A DNA stretch of 35,425 nt from Bacteroidales bacterium (GTDB taxonomy: Bacteria > Bacteroidota > Bacteroidia > Bacteroidales > P3), in contig JAISIA010000017.1 of the NCBI GenBank assembly GCA_031262295.1, positions 1 through 35,425 on the forward strand. The letters run 5' to 3'. A model generated the notes under the pieces. The model saw only the letters and a list, made by a program, of their open reading frames with translations, made no database searches and had not been told where the DNA came from. The stretch's first letter is position 1. The number at the start of each line of letters is the position of its first letter. Below are positions 22,862-31,010 of this stretch, piece by piece. The position numbers and the translations under genes are program-made.

Positions 22862-25528
22862 TTATGCTTTATTAATTATTTCTTCTATTGCCTCTTTGAA
22901 GTCATCCTTAGTGTGATTTTCATTGTAGAATGGCAAACCTATAAGTCGCCATTTTGGTGTATCACTCATTTTTTTTCGTTGTTCAGAAGCTACTTTATCT
23001 ATTTCAAGTAAGAAATCTTCTTTCCATTGTTCTTTTCCAAAGTCTTTCTCTTTTTCATTATAAGTCCAATCACCTTTTGGCTCAATATAGAATACATAAT
23101 CCAAGTTATCCTTTGTTGCAAATAAAACAAAATCTGGTTCAAAACCTTCTCCAAGATTTTGCTTATACCAAGAATAAAGTTTTACCGCTTTTTCGTTGCG
23201 AGCAAGGTAAATTTCTGTCCAACCTTTTTCTTCTAATTCTGTTTTGCCACTTGACTTTTTAGTCATAAAATTATCACTAAACCATTTTACAAATGCCTTC
23301 TCTTCACTTGTGCCGAAATTATCATTATATACATACCAATCGCATTTGGATAGATCTAATTGGTAATTATTATCATCGTTTTGCGAAATTGGTCTTTCAT
23401 TTGTTTTGCGAACAATATATTCCTCAAATTTATCAGAAACAATATATGGTTGAAAATGCTTTGTTACATATACCTTTTTTTGTTCGTCTTTTATACCAAT
23501 TTCTATTTTTGAAAGTACTTGTTTTATTATTTGCAGATAAATTTCATTTGTAATATTTGTAGGTAGATTTACATTGATTTTCTTTTTGCTAAGTAGTGAA
23601 ATAAATTGTGAAGTACTTTCAAGTTTTGGATATGCTGCTTTTAGTTTGTTAAAACAGAAGTTTTGGTTGCAATTTAAAGCGTGGCGTATAATGTTTGTTG
23701 GAATTTTTTCAAGAATGATTTGCACGTTTTCAGTCTTAAATTTAAAATCAATCATAGAACTATCGTAATTTGTAAATACTCCTTTTTCTACGATTTCACC
23801 TGTTGAAAGTCTTATTTCTTCTATTTCGTCATTTTCATAGTTAGGTAGTTCTACAATGCCTTGTTCTTTCAATTCTTCGCTTTCCACAACAATCATATCA
23901 TTTGTTGTCCAATTCTTTTTAGTTAAAATGGTATTTGTATAGATGTTTTTGCAACTAAATACAGAATTTTTGTCTTTCTTATATTGATCTTTCAATTTTG
24001 TTGTGCATTCAAAAAGATCATCGCCAGCTATAATTCCGCTTTCTATCAAAGTCGCTTTTATTTCACTGATATATTTCGGGTCATTTTTGCAATGATAGTG
24101 CATTTGCTCAATTACTCTCAAAGGTTCTGCTTCGTTGTTATCAAACTTTCTCTTAAATCTATCTTCACTTTTGTATATAAACGGATAGTATCTTGCTCCT
24201 CTTCCAATAAGTTGCTGTTCGCTTATTGTTGTTTTTCCTGCTTCATATATTTTTTTTCCATTTTTTGTTTTCCATTTTCCATCTCTACTTTCATAAAGTC
24301 TTACAATATCAAACAAATTCAAAACATCCCAACCTTCTTTAAGCATATCAACAGCAAAAATGGCTCTTATAGGATTATCAGTATTTTCAAGCGTATTAAG
24401 TTTTTGTTGATCTCCCGTTGCAATATCTTTTGAATTTATTAATAAACAATATTCCTCTCTAAAATCTTGTTTTAAATCTGACACAAGCCCTGCAATATTA
24501 CTTTGAAAATATGCAACCGCCTTACTCCAAATGTTTGCTCCGTCAGTATTAGTTGTCACAAACAAATTTTCCAATTTCTGCTGATTAAAATTTGCAATTA
24601 AATTCTTGAAATTTTCAAAGTGTTCTCCACTTTCTTTAATGCTTTTGCTTCTAAATAACACTACGGGTTTCAAAAATATTAAGTTATCGTTTGCAATATG
24701 TTTTCTGTATTGAGAAATAATAATTGCTTGCAAAATACGATTTTCAATATCATTATCTACGGCAAAAGTAAAAACATCTTTACTATATTTATCTTTTCTA
24801 AATTCTTTTAAATCGTAGTTAAACAAAATTTTATTGCAATATTTATTTGCAATTTTGGTATCACTCCAATCAATCGTTGCAGTAAATTCCAAAAGTATAT
24901 TTCGGCAGTTTTGGTTAAGAATGCTTTGCACGGTATTTTCCCAACTCGTTTCCACTTCTTTCTCACCTTTTGCTGTCATTGAATTCAAATGATGTGCTTC
25001 ATCGGCAATCATTACAATTTCCTTATCCTGTAAATCTTCTGGTGTAATTGCATTTTCTTTACAATTAAGCAAGTCGCCGTGCAATTTTTGTATTGTCAAA
25101 AAGTTGATATTTATTGCATTTTTATTTGTTGCTTCAAAGTTTTCTACTATGTTTATTTCTATATTTTGTCCGTCAATTTCAATGCGAGATGCGAACTGAT
25201 ATTTCTTACTTGCAGAGTTTGAAAAATTATCAAAGGTCTTTTCTAAAATGTTTGTGCTATTTACAAAAAATAGAAAATTGCGATATCCTTGTTTGTAGAG
25301 TTCCAAAATCAAACTCGCCATAATAAGAGTTTTTCCACTACCTGTTGCCATTTGCCAAAGCAAATGTCTTTGCTTATTTTCTCTTTCAATATCTCTATAT
25401 AATAAAAACCTTGAAATTGCTTCATTTTGATAAGGACGCAATTCAAAAGCCAAATTATCTATAATATAATCGGGAACAGCTGGTTTCTGAATATATGGAC
25501 TATTAAATTCGTTTTCTAATCTTTCCAT
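22862..25528 (-). CDS. res: Type III restriction endonuclease subunit Res
   Basis: 888 residues, a superfamily 2 helicase-nuclease. With Mod it forms the type III enzyme that translocates or diffuses from its site on ATP hydrolysis and cuts DNA when two unmodified sites face each other. Helicase motifs: Q-motif region ELRPYQNEAI, Walker A ATGSGKT (61-67), motif II DEAHH (176-180), motif III EFTATIDW, and motif VI QLIGRGARYYPF (about 440-451). The C-terminal PD-(D/E)xK nuclease has Asp799 in FEPDFVL and Glu816-Pro-Lys818 in YIEPKGDW, so it looks intact. The start lies 2 bp after the mod stop, in one operon. No frameshift is seen. Confidence 0.93.
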   Translation of the reverse strand: MERLENEFNSPYIQKPAVPDYIIDNLAFELRPYQNEAISRFLLYRDIERENKQRHLLWQMATGSGKTLIMASLILELYKQGYRNFLFFVNSTNILEKTFDNFSNSASKKYQFASRIEIDGQNIEINIVENFEATNKNAININFLTIQKLHGDLLNCKENAITPEDLQDKEIVMIADEAHHLNSMTAKGEKEVETSWENTVQSILNQNCRNILLEFTATIDWSDTKIANKYCNKILFNYDLKEFRKDKYSKDVFTFAVDNDIENRILQAIIISQYRKHIANDNLIFLKPVVLFRSKSIKESGEHFENFKNLIANFNQQKLENLFVTTNTDGANIWSKAVAYFQSNIAGLVSDLKQDFREEYCLLINSKDIATGDQQKLNTLENTDNPIRAIFAVDMLKEGWDVLNLFDIVRLYESRDGKWKTKNGKKIYEAGKTTISEQQLIGRGARYYPFIYKSEDRFKRKFDNNEAEPLRVIEQMHYHCKNDPKYISEIKATLIESGIIAGDDLFECTTKLKDQYKKDKNSVFSCKNIYTNTILTKKNWTTNDMIVVESEELKEQGIVELPNYENDEIEEIRLSTGEIVEKGVFTNYDSSMIDFKFKTENVQIILEKIPTNIIRHALNCNQNFCFNKLKAAYPKLESTSQFISLLSKKKINVNLPTNITNEIYLQIIKQVLSKIEIGIKDEQKKVYVTKHFQPYIVSDKFEEYIVRKTNERPISQNDDNNYQLDLSKCDWYVYNDNFGTSEEKAFVKWFSDNFMTKKSSGKTELEEKGWTEIYLARNEKAVKLYSWYKQNLGEGFEPDFVLFATKDNLDYVFYIEPKGDWTYNEKEKDFGKEQWKEDFLLEIDKVASEQRKKMSDTPKWRLIGLPFYNENHTKDDFKEAIEEIINKA

Positions 25529-25530
25529 AC

Positions 25531-27231
25531 CTATTCTCCATTATCGTTATAAAATGCCTTGTTAAGTTTCTTATCTGCATCACTCACTTTATAATCTAAA
25601 TCATCTATATCATCATAATTTATATATAGAGTATTACTATCTACTATTTGGCATAGCAATTCTCTTTTTTGTTGTTCTGATAAAGTTTCAAAGCCATTAA
25701 ATTCAGCGTTATTAACATGATAACTTAAAAATGAAGAGTTTTTTGCTTTTTCAAATAAATTATTCAATTTATCTGCTGATGCTATCATTACTTCACGACG
25801 AAACTCTTCCGCGTCATTGGCTAATTCGCAATAAACAAATTCTCCACCACCTTGCCAATTTTGCGATTTACTAATACCACCTTGTTCTCCATCTATAACC
25901 TTTTTTAAACGCTCAACACTTACCGTTTCAATATAATCCATTTGTTCCACGCCAATATATTGCCGTCCCATTTTGTGAGCAACTGCCGCAGTAGTGCCAC
26001 TGCCTAAGTGATAATCAAGGATAATATCACCTTGATTGGTGCTTGCGAGGATTATGCGTTCAATAAGTGCTTCTGGTTTTTGACCTGCAAATGCTAAGAA
26101 TTCTTTCCCGTGAGATGTTGCCATACTAGGTATATCATTCCAAACATCGTATTGATTTTTTCCTAAAATAACCCACTTTTCATCTATAAATTCTTGTTTG
26201 GGATAATAATTTTTATTTGCATCCCATTTTTGATACCATTTACCTTCATTATCTTGATTAAATTTTCCCATATCATCGTAAGGAACACGAACAGCATCTG
26301 CATTGAAAAAATAATCTCTTGTTTTTGAATACGAAATAATATTGTCGTGTTTTTTTGCAAATTGCTGTTTTGAATTTGAAGTTCCACGATAATTCCAAAC
26401 AATATCATTTATAGAATTTTCTTTGCCAAAAATTTCGTCCATTAAAATTTTACAATAATGTGTTTCATTGTAATCTAAATTAATGTAAATACTTCCATCT
26501 TCCGCCAGCAATTCTTTTGCAACCTCTAAACGATTTTTCATAAAAGTAAGCCAAGTAGAGTGATTAAAGCGATCGTTGTAGCCAAAAGAATCATTACCTG
26601 TATTGTAGGGTGGATCAATATAGATAAGTTTCACCTTACCTGCAAATCGTTTTTTAAGCGAGTGCAATACCACAAGATTATTGCCTTTTATAATAAGGTT
26701 GTCGGTTTTCTGTAATTCCGATACTTTGTGCTCACCATCTTTATCGTATCGCTTCCAATTTGTGAAAACTTTATCATCAAGCAAGCGGTTTATTTGGTCA
26801 GGAGCTAATACCTCATTAAAGAATACTTCTGCTCGCTTATCTTCTTCTTTGGTTTGTCCTCCTTCAAGAACACAATCCTTGTATGCCCAATTAAGAACAA
26901 CATCCTTATTATTTTTTAGATAATGGTCTTTGTCGGTTGCTAATCCAATACGATTTTTATAAGCGGTGAATGAATCAGGAAGAAACTCTCGGTTATTGAT
27001 AAATGTTAGAAAGGTATTAAGTTTAAAAACTGCAACACCATTAGGCAATATAGTGAAAAAATGTTGTTTTAACTCTTGATCATTTTGCAACAATGATAAT
27101 AATTCCACATCATAATTGCGTGCTATTGAAGAAATGAGTGTCTTATTCAATATTGGCTTATCATCAGTTGTAGAAATTAAATACTTATCACAAGCCAACA
27201 ATAGATTGGAAAGTTTCTCAGGAATACTCAT
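25531..27231 (-). CDS. mod: Type III DNA-methyltransferase subunit Mod
   Basis: 566 residues, beta-class N6-adenine methyltransferase. It recognises the site for both modification and restriction. The catalytic DPPYNTGND (Asp206-Tyr209) precedes the SAM-binding DYHLGSGTTAA (about 406-416), the beta-class order. The region between (about 260-400) is the target-recognition domain. An N-terminal 200-residue helical extension is typical of Mod proteins. No simple-sequence repeat tract that would allow phase variation is visible in the gene. The recognition sequence cannot be predicted by eye. It is co-transcribed with res; a promoter may lie at 27560-27567, beyond the structured element. Confidence 0.93.
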   Translation of the reverse strand: MSIPEKLSNLLLACDKYLISTTDDKPILNKTLISSIARNYDVELLSLLQNDQELKQHFFTILPNGVAVFKLNTFLTFINNREFLPDSFTAYKNRIGLATDKDHYLKNNKDVVLNWAYKDCVLEGGQTKEEDKRAEVFFNEVLAPDQINRLLDDKVFTNWKRYDKDGEHKVSELQKTDNLIIKGNNLVVLHSLKKRFAGKVKLIYIDPPYNTGNDSFGYNDRFNHSTWLTFMKNRLEVAKELLAEDGSIYINLDYNETHYCKILMDEIFGKENSINDIVWNYRGTSNSKQQFAKKHDNIISYSKTRDYFFNADAVRVPYDDMGKFNQDNEGKWYQKWDANKNYYPKQEFIDEKWVILGKNQYDVWNDIPSMATSHGKEFLAFAGQKPEALIERIILASTNQGDIILDYHLGSGTTAAVAHKMGRQYIGVEQMDYIETVSVERLKKVIDGEQGGISKSQNWQGGGEFVYCELANDAEEFRREVMIASADKLNNLFEKAKNSSFLSYHVNNAEFNGFETLSEQQKRELLCQIVDSNTLYINYDDIDDLDYKVSDADKKLNKAFYNDNGE

Positions 27232-27249
27232 ATTTATTTCATTTTTTTG

Positions 27250-27481
27250 TTTTGCCTATATACAAAAAAAGCGCGGACTTCATCTTATCCGTGCTGTAGG
27301 TCCTGAGATTACCTGTAAAACAAAATAAGTAAAGCCCACGCCAAAGCGTGAGCGTTAACTACTTATTCTCGTTTTACTTTTGAAATTTCTCAGGTTTCAC
27401 AGCACAAGAATAAAAGCTAAACGCTTTTTATATATTATTGATGTGCTCTAAGGCACATCAGGTATTACACCATAGGCAAAA
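27250..27481 (+). ncRNA. Rod-shaped structured RNA candidate, 6S-RNA-like
   Basis: Nested complementary pairs form one long rod: GTGCTGT (27291-27297)/ACAGCAC (27399-27405), CCTGAGA (27302-27308)/TCTCAGG (27388-27394), a central bubble (27309-27314 against 27378-27387), GTAAAAC (27315-27321)/GTTTTAC (27371-27377), ATAAGTA (27325-27331)/TACTTAT (27360-27366), and hairpin CACGC-CAAA-GCGTG (27337-27350). A 5' stem GCGCGGA (27271-27277)/TCCGTGC (27288-27294) excludes the outermost rod stem. A weak terminator AAAAGC-TAAAC-GCTTTT (27412-27428) and a hairpin TGATGTGC/GCACATCA (27439-27460) follow. The whole lies between 10-bp inverted repeats TTTTGCCTAT (27250-27259) and ATAGGCAAAA (27472-27481). 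The shape matches 6S RNA (compare the 6S-Flavo family). Strand is inferred from the terminator. It could instead be a leader element of mod. Confidence 0.65.
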
Positions 27482-27559
27482 ATTATTTTATTATTATTTA
27501 CTTCAAAGGGCTAAAATGATTTAACCTTTTTATAACATTTCTTTTTGCTTATTCAATTG

Positions 27560-27567
27560 CAAAAATA
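27560..27567 (-). promoter_or_regulatory. Candidate -7 element reading toward mod
   Basis: TATTTTTG on the minus strand, followed by CAATTGA. The block resembles those before the type II methyltransferase (30737-30744) and the ABC ATPase (34744-34751). It would give mod a leader of about 320 nt that runs antisense through the structured RNA element. Confidence 0.45.
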
Positions 27568-27636
27568 ATTTATTTTACAATATAAACAATTATTTTCTTA
27601 TTTAACCTTTGATTTTCCTTTTTCAAAACATAGCAA

Positions 27637-27720
27637 AAATAAAACGCTGTTTTAATTTTCTAAAACGAAGGAATAATTTGCTAAAACGAAGAAATAATTT
27701 TTTAAATCTTCGTTTTAGGC
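27637..27720. repeat. AAAACGAAG repeat block, third copy
   Basis: Starts AATAAAACGCTGTTTTA and carries CTAAAACGAAG twice (27660-27670, 27680-27691) and CTTCGTTTTAG once in reverse (27708-27718). It matches only the hairpin part of repeats A (141-212) and B (7921-8000), without their promoter segment. The rest of 27482-27960 is AT-rich with no gene. Confidence 0.7.
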
Positions 27721-27757
27721 AACCTGAATTATAGATACATAGGAATACTACCAGACT

Positions 27758-27789
27758 TCCAAAAGGAAAAATAAAAGTCGGTTGCCGAC
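27758..27789. repeat. Mini-hairpin pair
   Basis: TCC-AAAA-GGA (27758-27767) is followed after nine bases by GTCGG-TTG-CCGAC (27777-27789), the same module order as at 611-668. Confidence 0.75.
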
Positions 27790-27960
27790 AAATAGAGTTT
27801 TAATTTTGCTATATGTCCCCTTGTTATTATAAAATAATTTGAAGAAATGATTTTTCTTGATTTTCTTCTTTTTTATGGTTAGAACTCTTTATCAAAAAGA
27901 GAATTTCCTGTTTTGAACTATTATTTGTTTTTGATTGGAATATGGATAGAAAAAAAGAAA

Positions 27961-29016
27961 TTAGAAAAGAGTTTTAAGTGTATTAAATCTATCTGTATTA
28001 TAATTTCCTTTGCTATCAAATATAGTTTTATTATATATTCTTTTCAGCATTTTATCATCACCTATTTTGTGAATTATAGTATTGTTATTATCTATCAATT
28101 CAATTTCTGAAAATAAATTCCATTGAATTAATTGAGTTTTATATTCTGGTGTTAGTCTCTTTGTACTATCTAATAATAATCTAAACTTGTCAAGAAATTT
28201 AGTAGTAGAGATAGAATTAATAATTTCCAATATATAATCCATTGTGTTTTGTTGCCCTGAAAGCATATTCCAAAGTTCGTTAGCAACTAAGGTTTCTTTT
28301 TGTGCAAAAAATTTATTCATATTAATTATTGAATTTAAAAATCTTGCTTTATTAGAACTTGTAATAGTTTCTTTATTCGGATTTACTGTTGGATCAAAAG
28401 GAAATCCAATAAAGAAATTAATTTGTTTTTCTGGAAACAATCTATATAAAGCCGCCTTACCTTCAAGAATTTTTTGCTTTTCTCCTCGCATTTCTCCTGA
28501 GTTTGGTTTTACAGATTTCAATTCTATTGCTGTTATAAAATAATCATCTTCAATAAATACATCAGCAGAAAAATCCAATGCACTAACCAATGGTGTTGTA
28601 TAGTTGTGAAAAATCAGGGTGTTTTCTTTATCTAAATCTGGTTTTTCAATAGTGTTACTAAGATTAGTAATAATATTATTGATATTCTGCTTTTGAGTCT
28701 TTGTAATTTGAAGATTTCCTCGCTTTTTTGAAGTATATTCTCTTTTTTCACCATTACAAAGGATATGTGCTACGTTTTCAAAAAATGTTTGTCCCAAAGT
28801 TGTATTCAATCCTTGAAGCCAACTACTCAAACTAATAAAAAATGGTGTGTCAGAAACCTTTCCTTCTAATTTATCAGAAAATGCTTTCAAAAATGCTTCA
28901 TGAAATGGTGCATTCCTATTATTAGAGGCATCTTCTGGAAAACTTTCAAATCTTGTTAATAATGTCTTAATTACTTCAATTGATATTTTTTCTTTTTGAT
29001 AATTAGTTAGTGCCAT
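27961..29016 (-). CDS. TdeIII-family type II restriction endonuclease
   Basis: 351 residues. The N-terminal region (RFESFPEDASNNRNAPFHEAFL, then PFFISLSSWLQGLNTTLGQTFFENVAHIL) matches what I recall of the TdeIII family from Treponema denticola, whose site is reported as GGNCC. A PD-(D/E)xK centre is visible: Asp152 in FSADVF, then Glu165-Leu-Lys167 in AIELKSVKPNSG. Length is in the family range and no disruption is seen. The gene lies 27 bp after the methyltransferase gene, the expected partner, in the same operon. The recognition site is inferred only from family membership. Confidence 0.8.
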   Translation of the reverse strand: MALTNYQKEKISIEVIKTLLTRFESFPEDASNNRNAPFHEAFLKAFSDKLEGKVSDTPFFISLSSWLQGLNTTLGQTFFENVAHILCNGEKREYTSKKRGNLQITKTQKQNINNIITNLSNTIEKPDLDKENTLIFHNYTTPLVSALDFSADVFIEDDYFITAIELKSVKPNSGEMRGEKQKILEGKAALYRLFPEKQINFFIGFPFDPTVNPNKETITSSNKARFLNSIINMNKFFAQKETLVANELWNMLSGQQNTMDYILEIINSISTTKFLDKFRLLLDSTKRLTPEYKTQLIQWNLFSEIELIDNNNTIIHKIGDDKMLKRIYNKTIFDSKGNYNTDRFNTLKTLF

Positions 29017-29043
29017 TTAATATATCGGTAATTAATTAGTTTA

Positions 29044-30621
29044 TTATTGTTTTTTTAAATGAAAAATACTTTCTGAATATGCTCCTTTATCTTTTTCTGT
29101 TCTGTTTAAGACTGGTCGCTTAAACTGATTTACAATTTTCATTCCTGCATTTTCAGCAATAGTTGGATATAGCGAGTATTTGTCGTTTGCAACAAGAAAA
29201 ATATCATAATCATCCACTAAAAAGCCTTTACAATTATTGATCACATCAGAAATCCCTTGAATATAGCTTTGTTGAGCATTAAGTTTTTGTCCTTTAAAAA
29301 GCGGTCCAATTTCTAATTCATCCTTTCTATCAAAACCAAACAAATCATAAGCATAAGCGTGTTGCTCATGATAATCAATTAGTCCAACATAAGGTGGTGA
29401 AGAAAAAATACCCTTAATTTTTTGCTTCTTTAATAAGTTTCCAAATTCCTTATTACGTTTTTCTATCTCTTCAAAAATATTAATATTTCTGCTATCACCT
29501 GTTAAACAAAGTTGAAATGTATTAGTTCTCAATTTATCAAATTGCTGTAATCTACTTATAGTATCTTTGGCATAAGTTTTCCACCATTTTAAAATAGAAA
29601 ATAGTGGCTTGCAAATTTTGCCATGTTTTTTGCAATAGTATGTAGAGGTGATAGGATTTAAAAGTGTTGCTAAGTCAGCATGTGTAGTAGCTCTACAACT
29701 ACGAATAGTGCGACTTAAAACAATGCTGGTTATTTTCTTGATATTATTGTTTTGTATTTTTTTAATTTCATTAAAAACAAAATCAATCTCATTACGAATA
29801 TTAGCCAAATACCATCTATCTAAAAATGTATCCTCTTTATCTTGTTTTAACTTTATGTTATATTGACTTACTAACTTTTGATAAATTGGCAAAAACTGCT
29901 TTTCTTTTTCGTTGCCATATTCTTTTTCGTTTATTTCTTTATTATGCAAACGATGTTTATACTCCGGGACAGGAAAATATTGATTATTGAATTTACTTAA
30001 CTCCATTAGTAATCTTTCTTCAAAGACAACGACATTGGAATCTTTTATGAAATTTTCTAATGCTTGGGTAATACTATCAAGTTCTTTTTGCAAAGAATCT
30101 ATATCATATTTTGCAATCTTACAATTTGCAATCAAAGAATTAAATGTTGAAATATCAATACCAATTGCATTTATACCCAATTCACAAGCTTGCACCATAG
30201 TTGTTCCACTACCAGAAAAAGGATCTAAAACAATATCACCTTTTTTAAAATAGGTCTCTGTTTTAAATTTATCAGTATGATTGTCCAAAAAATATTCAAC
30301 CAATTGCGGAATAAATTTCCCTTTATAGGGATGTAAGCGATGAACATGCTTAGTGGTTTCTGCTTCTTTGTATTTATCAAAGGACAATGCCCAATTCAAA
30401 TCTTCACCAAGTTGTTTCTTAAAGTAGTTTTCTCTTGAACTTAAATACCTATTATAATAATCCTTTAACTCTTTTTGTAAAACTTGTGTTGAACCATTGC
30501 TATTTATCTTCTGTATTATTCCGTATTGTATCAAATAAGTAATATTTGAAATAGTTATATTTTTTCCTGTATAATCACTTGCCCACTTGCTGGCTTGTTT
30601 TATATTTAGAAGATCATTCAT
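29044..30621 (-). CDS. Type II DNA methyltransferase, probable N4-cytosine specificity
   Basis: 525 residues. An N-terminal helix-turn-helix-like segment (IKQASKWASDYTGK ... ITYLIQYGIIQKI, about 7-39) may bind DNA or the promoter. SAM-binding motif I DPFSGSGTTMVQA is at about 133-145; the catalytic SSPPYVGLIDYH is at about 407-418. SPPY is typical of N4-cytosine and some N6-adenine enzymes. The 260 residues between, with CKKHGKIC (about 330-337) as a possible metal site, would hold target recognition, giving the motif I-TRD-motif IV order. It would protect the TdeIII-like endonuclease site. It is the first gene of this operon, with a promoter about 110 bp upstream. Confidence 0.85.
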   Translation of the reverse strand: MNDLLNIKQASKWASDYTGKNITISNITYLIQYGIIQKINSNGSTQVLQKELKDYYNRYLSSRENYFKKQLGEDLNWALSFDKYKEAETTKHVHRLHPYKGKFIPQLVEYFLDNHTDKFKTETYFKKGDIVLDPFSGSGTTMVQACELGINAIGIDISTFNSLIANCKIAKYDIDSLQKELDSITQALENFIKDSNVVVFEERLLMELSKFNNQYFPVPEYKHRLHNKEINEKEYGNEKEKQFLPIYQKLVSQYNIKLKQDKEDTFLDRWYLANIRNEIDFVFNEIKKIQNNNIKKITSIVLSRTIRSCRATTHADLATLLNPITSTYYCKKHGKICKPLFSILKWWKTYAKDTISRLQQFDKLRTNTFQLCLTGDSRNINIFEEIEKRNKEFGNLLKKQKIKGIFSSPPYVGLIDYHEQHAYAYDLFGFDRKDELEIGPLFKGQKLNAQQSYIQGISDVINNCKGFLVDDYDIFLVANDKYSLYPTIAENAGMKIVNQFKRPVLNRTEKDKGAYSESIFHLKKQ

Positions 30622-30736
30622 CCTTATTGTATATTCAAAAATGATTTAGATTAAAATACTTCAATAAACATTTTTTATAGGATAAAATGGCGTAATTTAT
30701 CAATTTCACCCTTAGTTTAAAGTAATTTTTCAACTA

Positions 30737-30744
30737 CAAAAATA
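30737..30744 (-). promoter_or_regulatory. -7 element of the type II restriction operon
   Basis: TATTTTTG on the minus strand, followed by TAGTTGA. About 40 bp around it resembles the region before the ABC ATPase (34741-34765), including the upstream GTAAAT and AAAAATAAT words. Confidence 0.55.
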
Positions 30745-30819
30745 AATTATTTTTAGTATTTACTGCCTTTTTTGACAAATTTAATACATCATTCTAAGCA
30801 AATACAACAATATTTTATC

Positions 30820-30999
30820 TTTTTTCAGCATTTTTAAAGCTCATTTCCTTGCGATATTCACGCCCAAGGGTAAGGCAAGAGGAAAAGAACGCAAAATTTA
30901 GGCATCATAACTTGCTGATAATGGTTCAAAGCTCTTTATCAATGAGAGGATTATCTACACCAAAAATTGAAAAATTTTCTTTCTTGTTTTGAATAATTG
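30820..30999. repeat. Direct repeat DR2 at the right edge of the restriction island
   Basis: The 180-bp partner of 22607-22786, same orientation, no gaps, about 88% identical by eye. It ends 12 bp before the stop of the DUF4143 gene. The rest of 30622-31010 holds the promoter at 30737 and AT-rich DNA. Confidence 0.85.
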
Positions 31000-31010
31000 T
31001 ATAGTTCTTT

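Noticed and set aside
27116..27328. Plus-strand reading frame of 70 codons across the mod start and the RNA element
   Set aside because: It is antisense to mod and its 3' half is the structured element; coding is not supported.
27250..27481. Retron RNA, or the RNA of a type III toxin-antitoxin system
   Set aside because: There is no reverse transcriptase nearby, no tandem antitoxin repeats, and no ToxN-like gene; the single long rod fits 6S-type RNA better.
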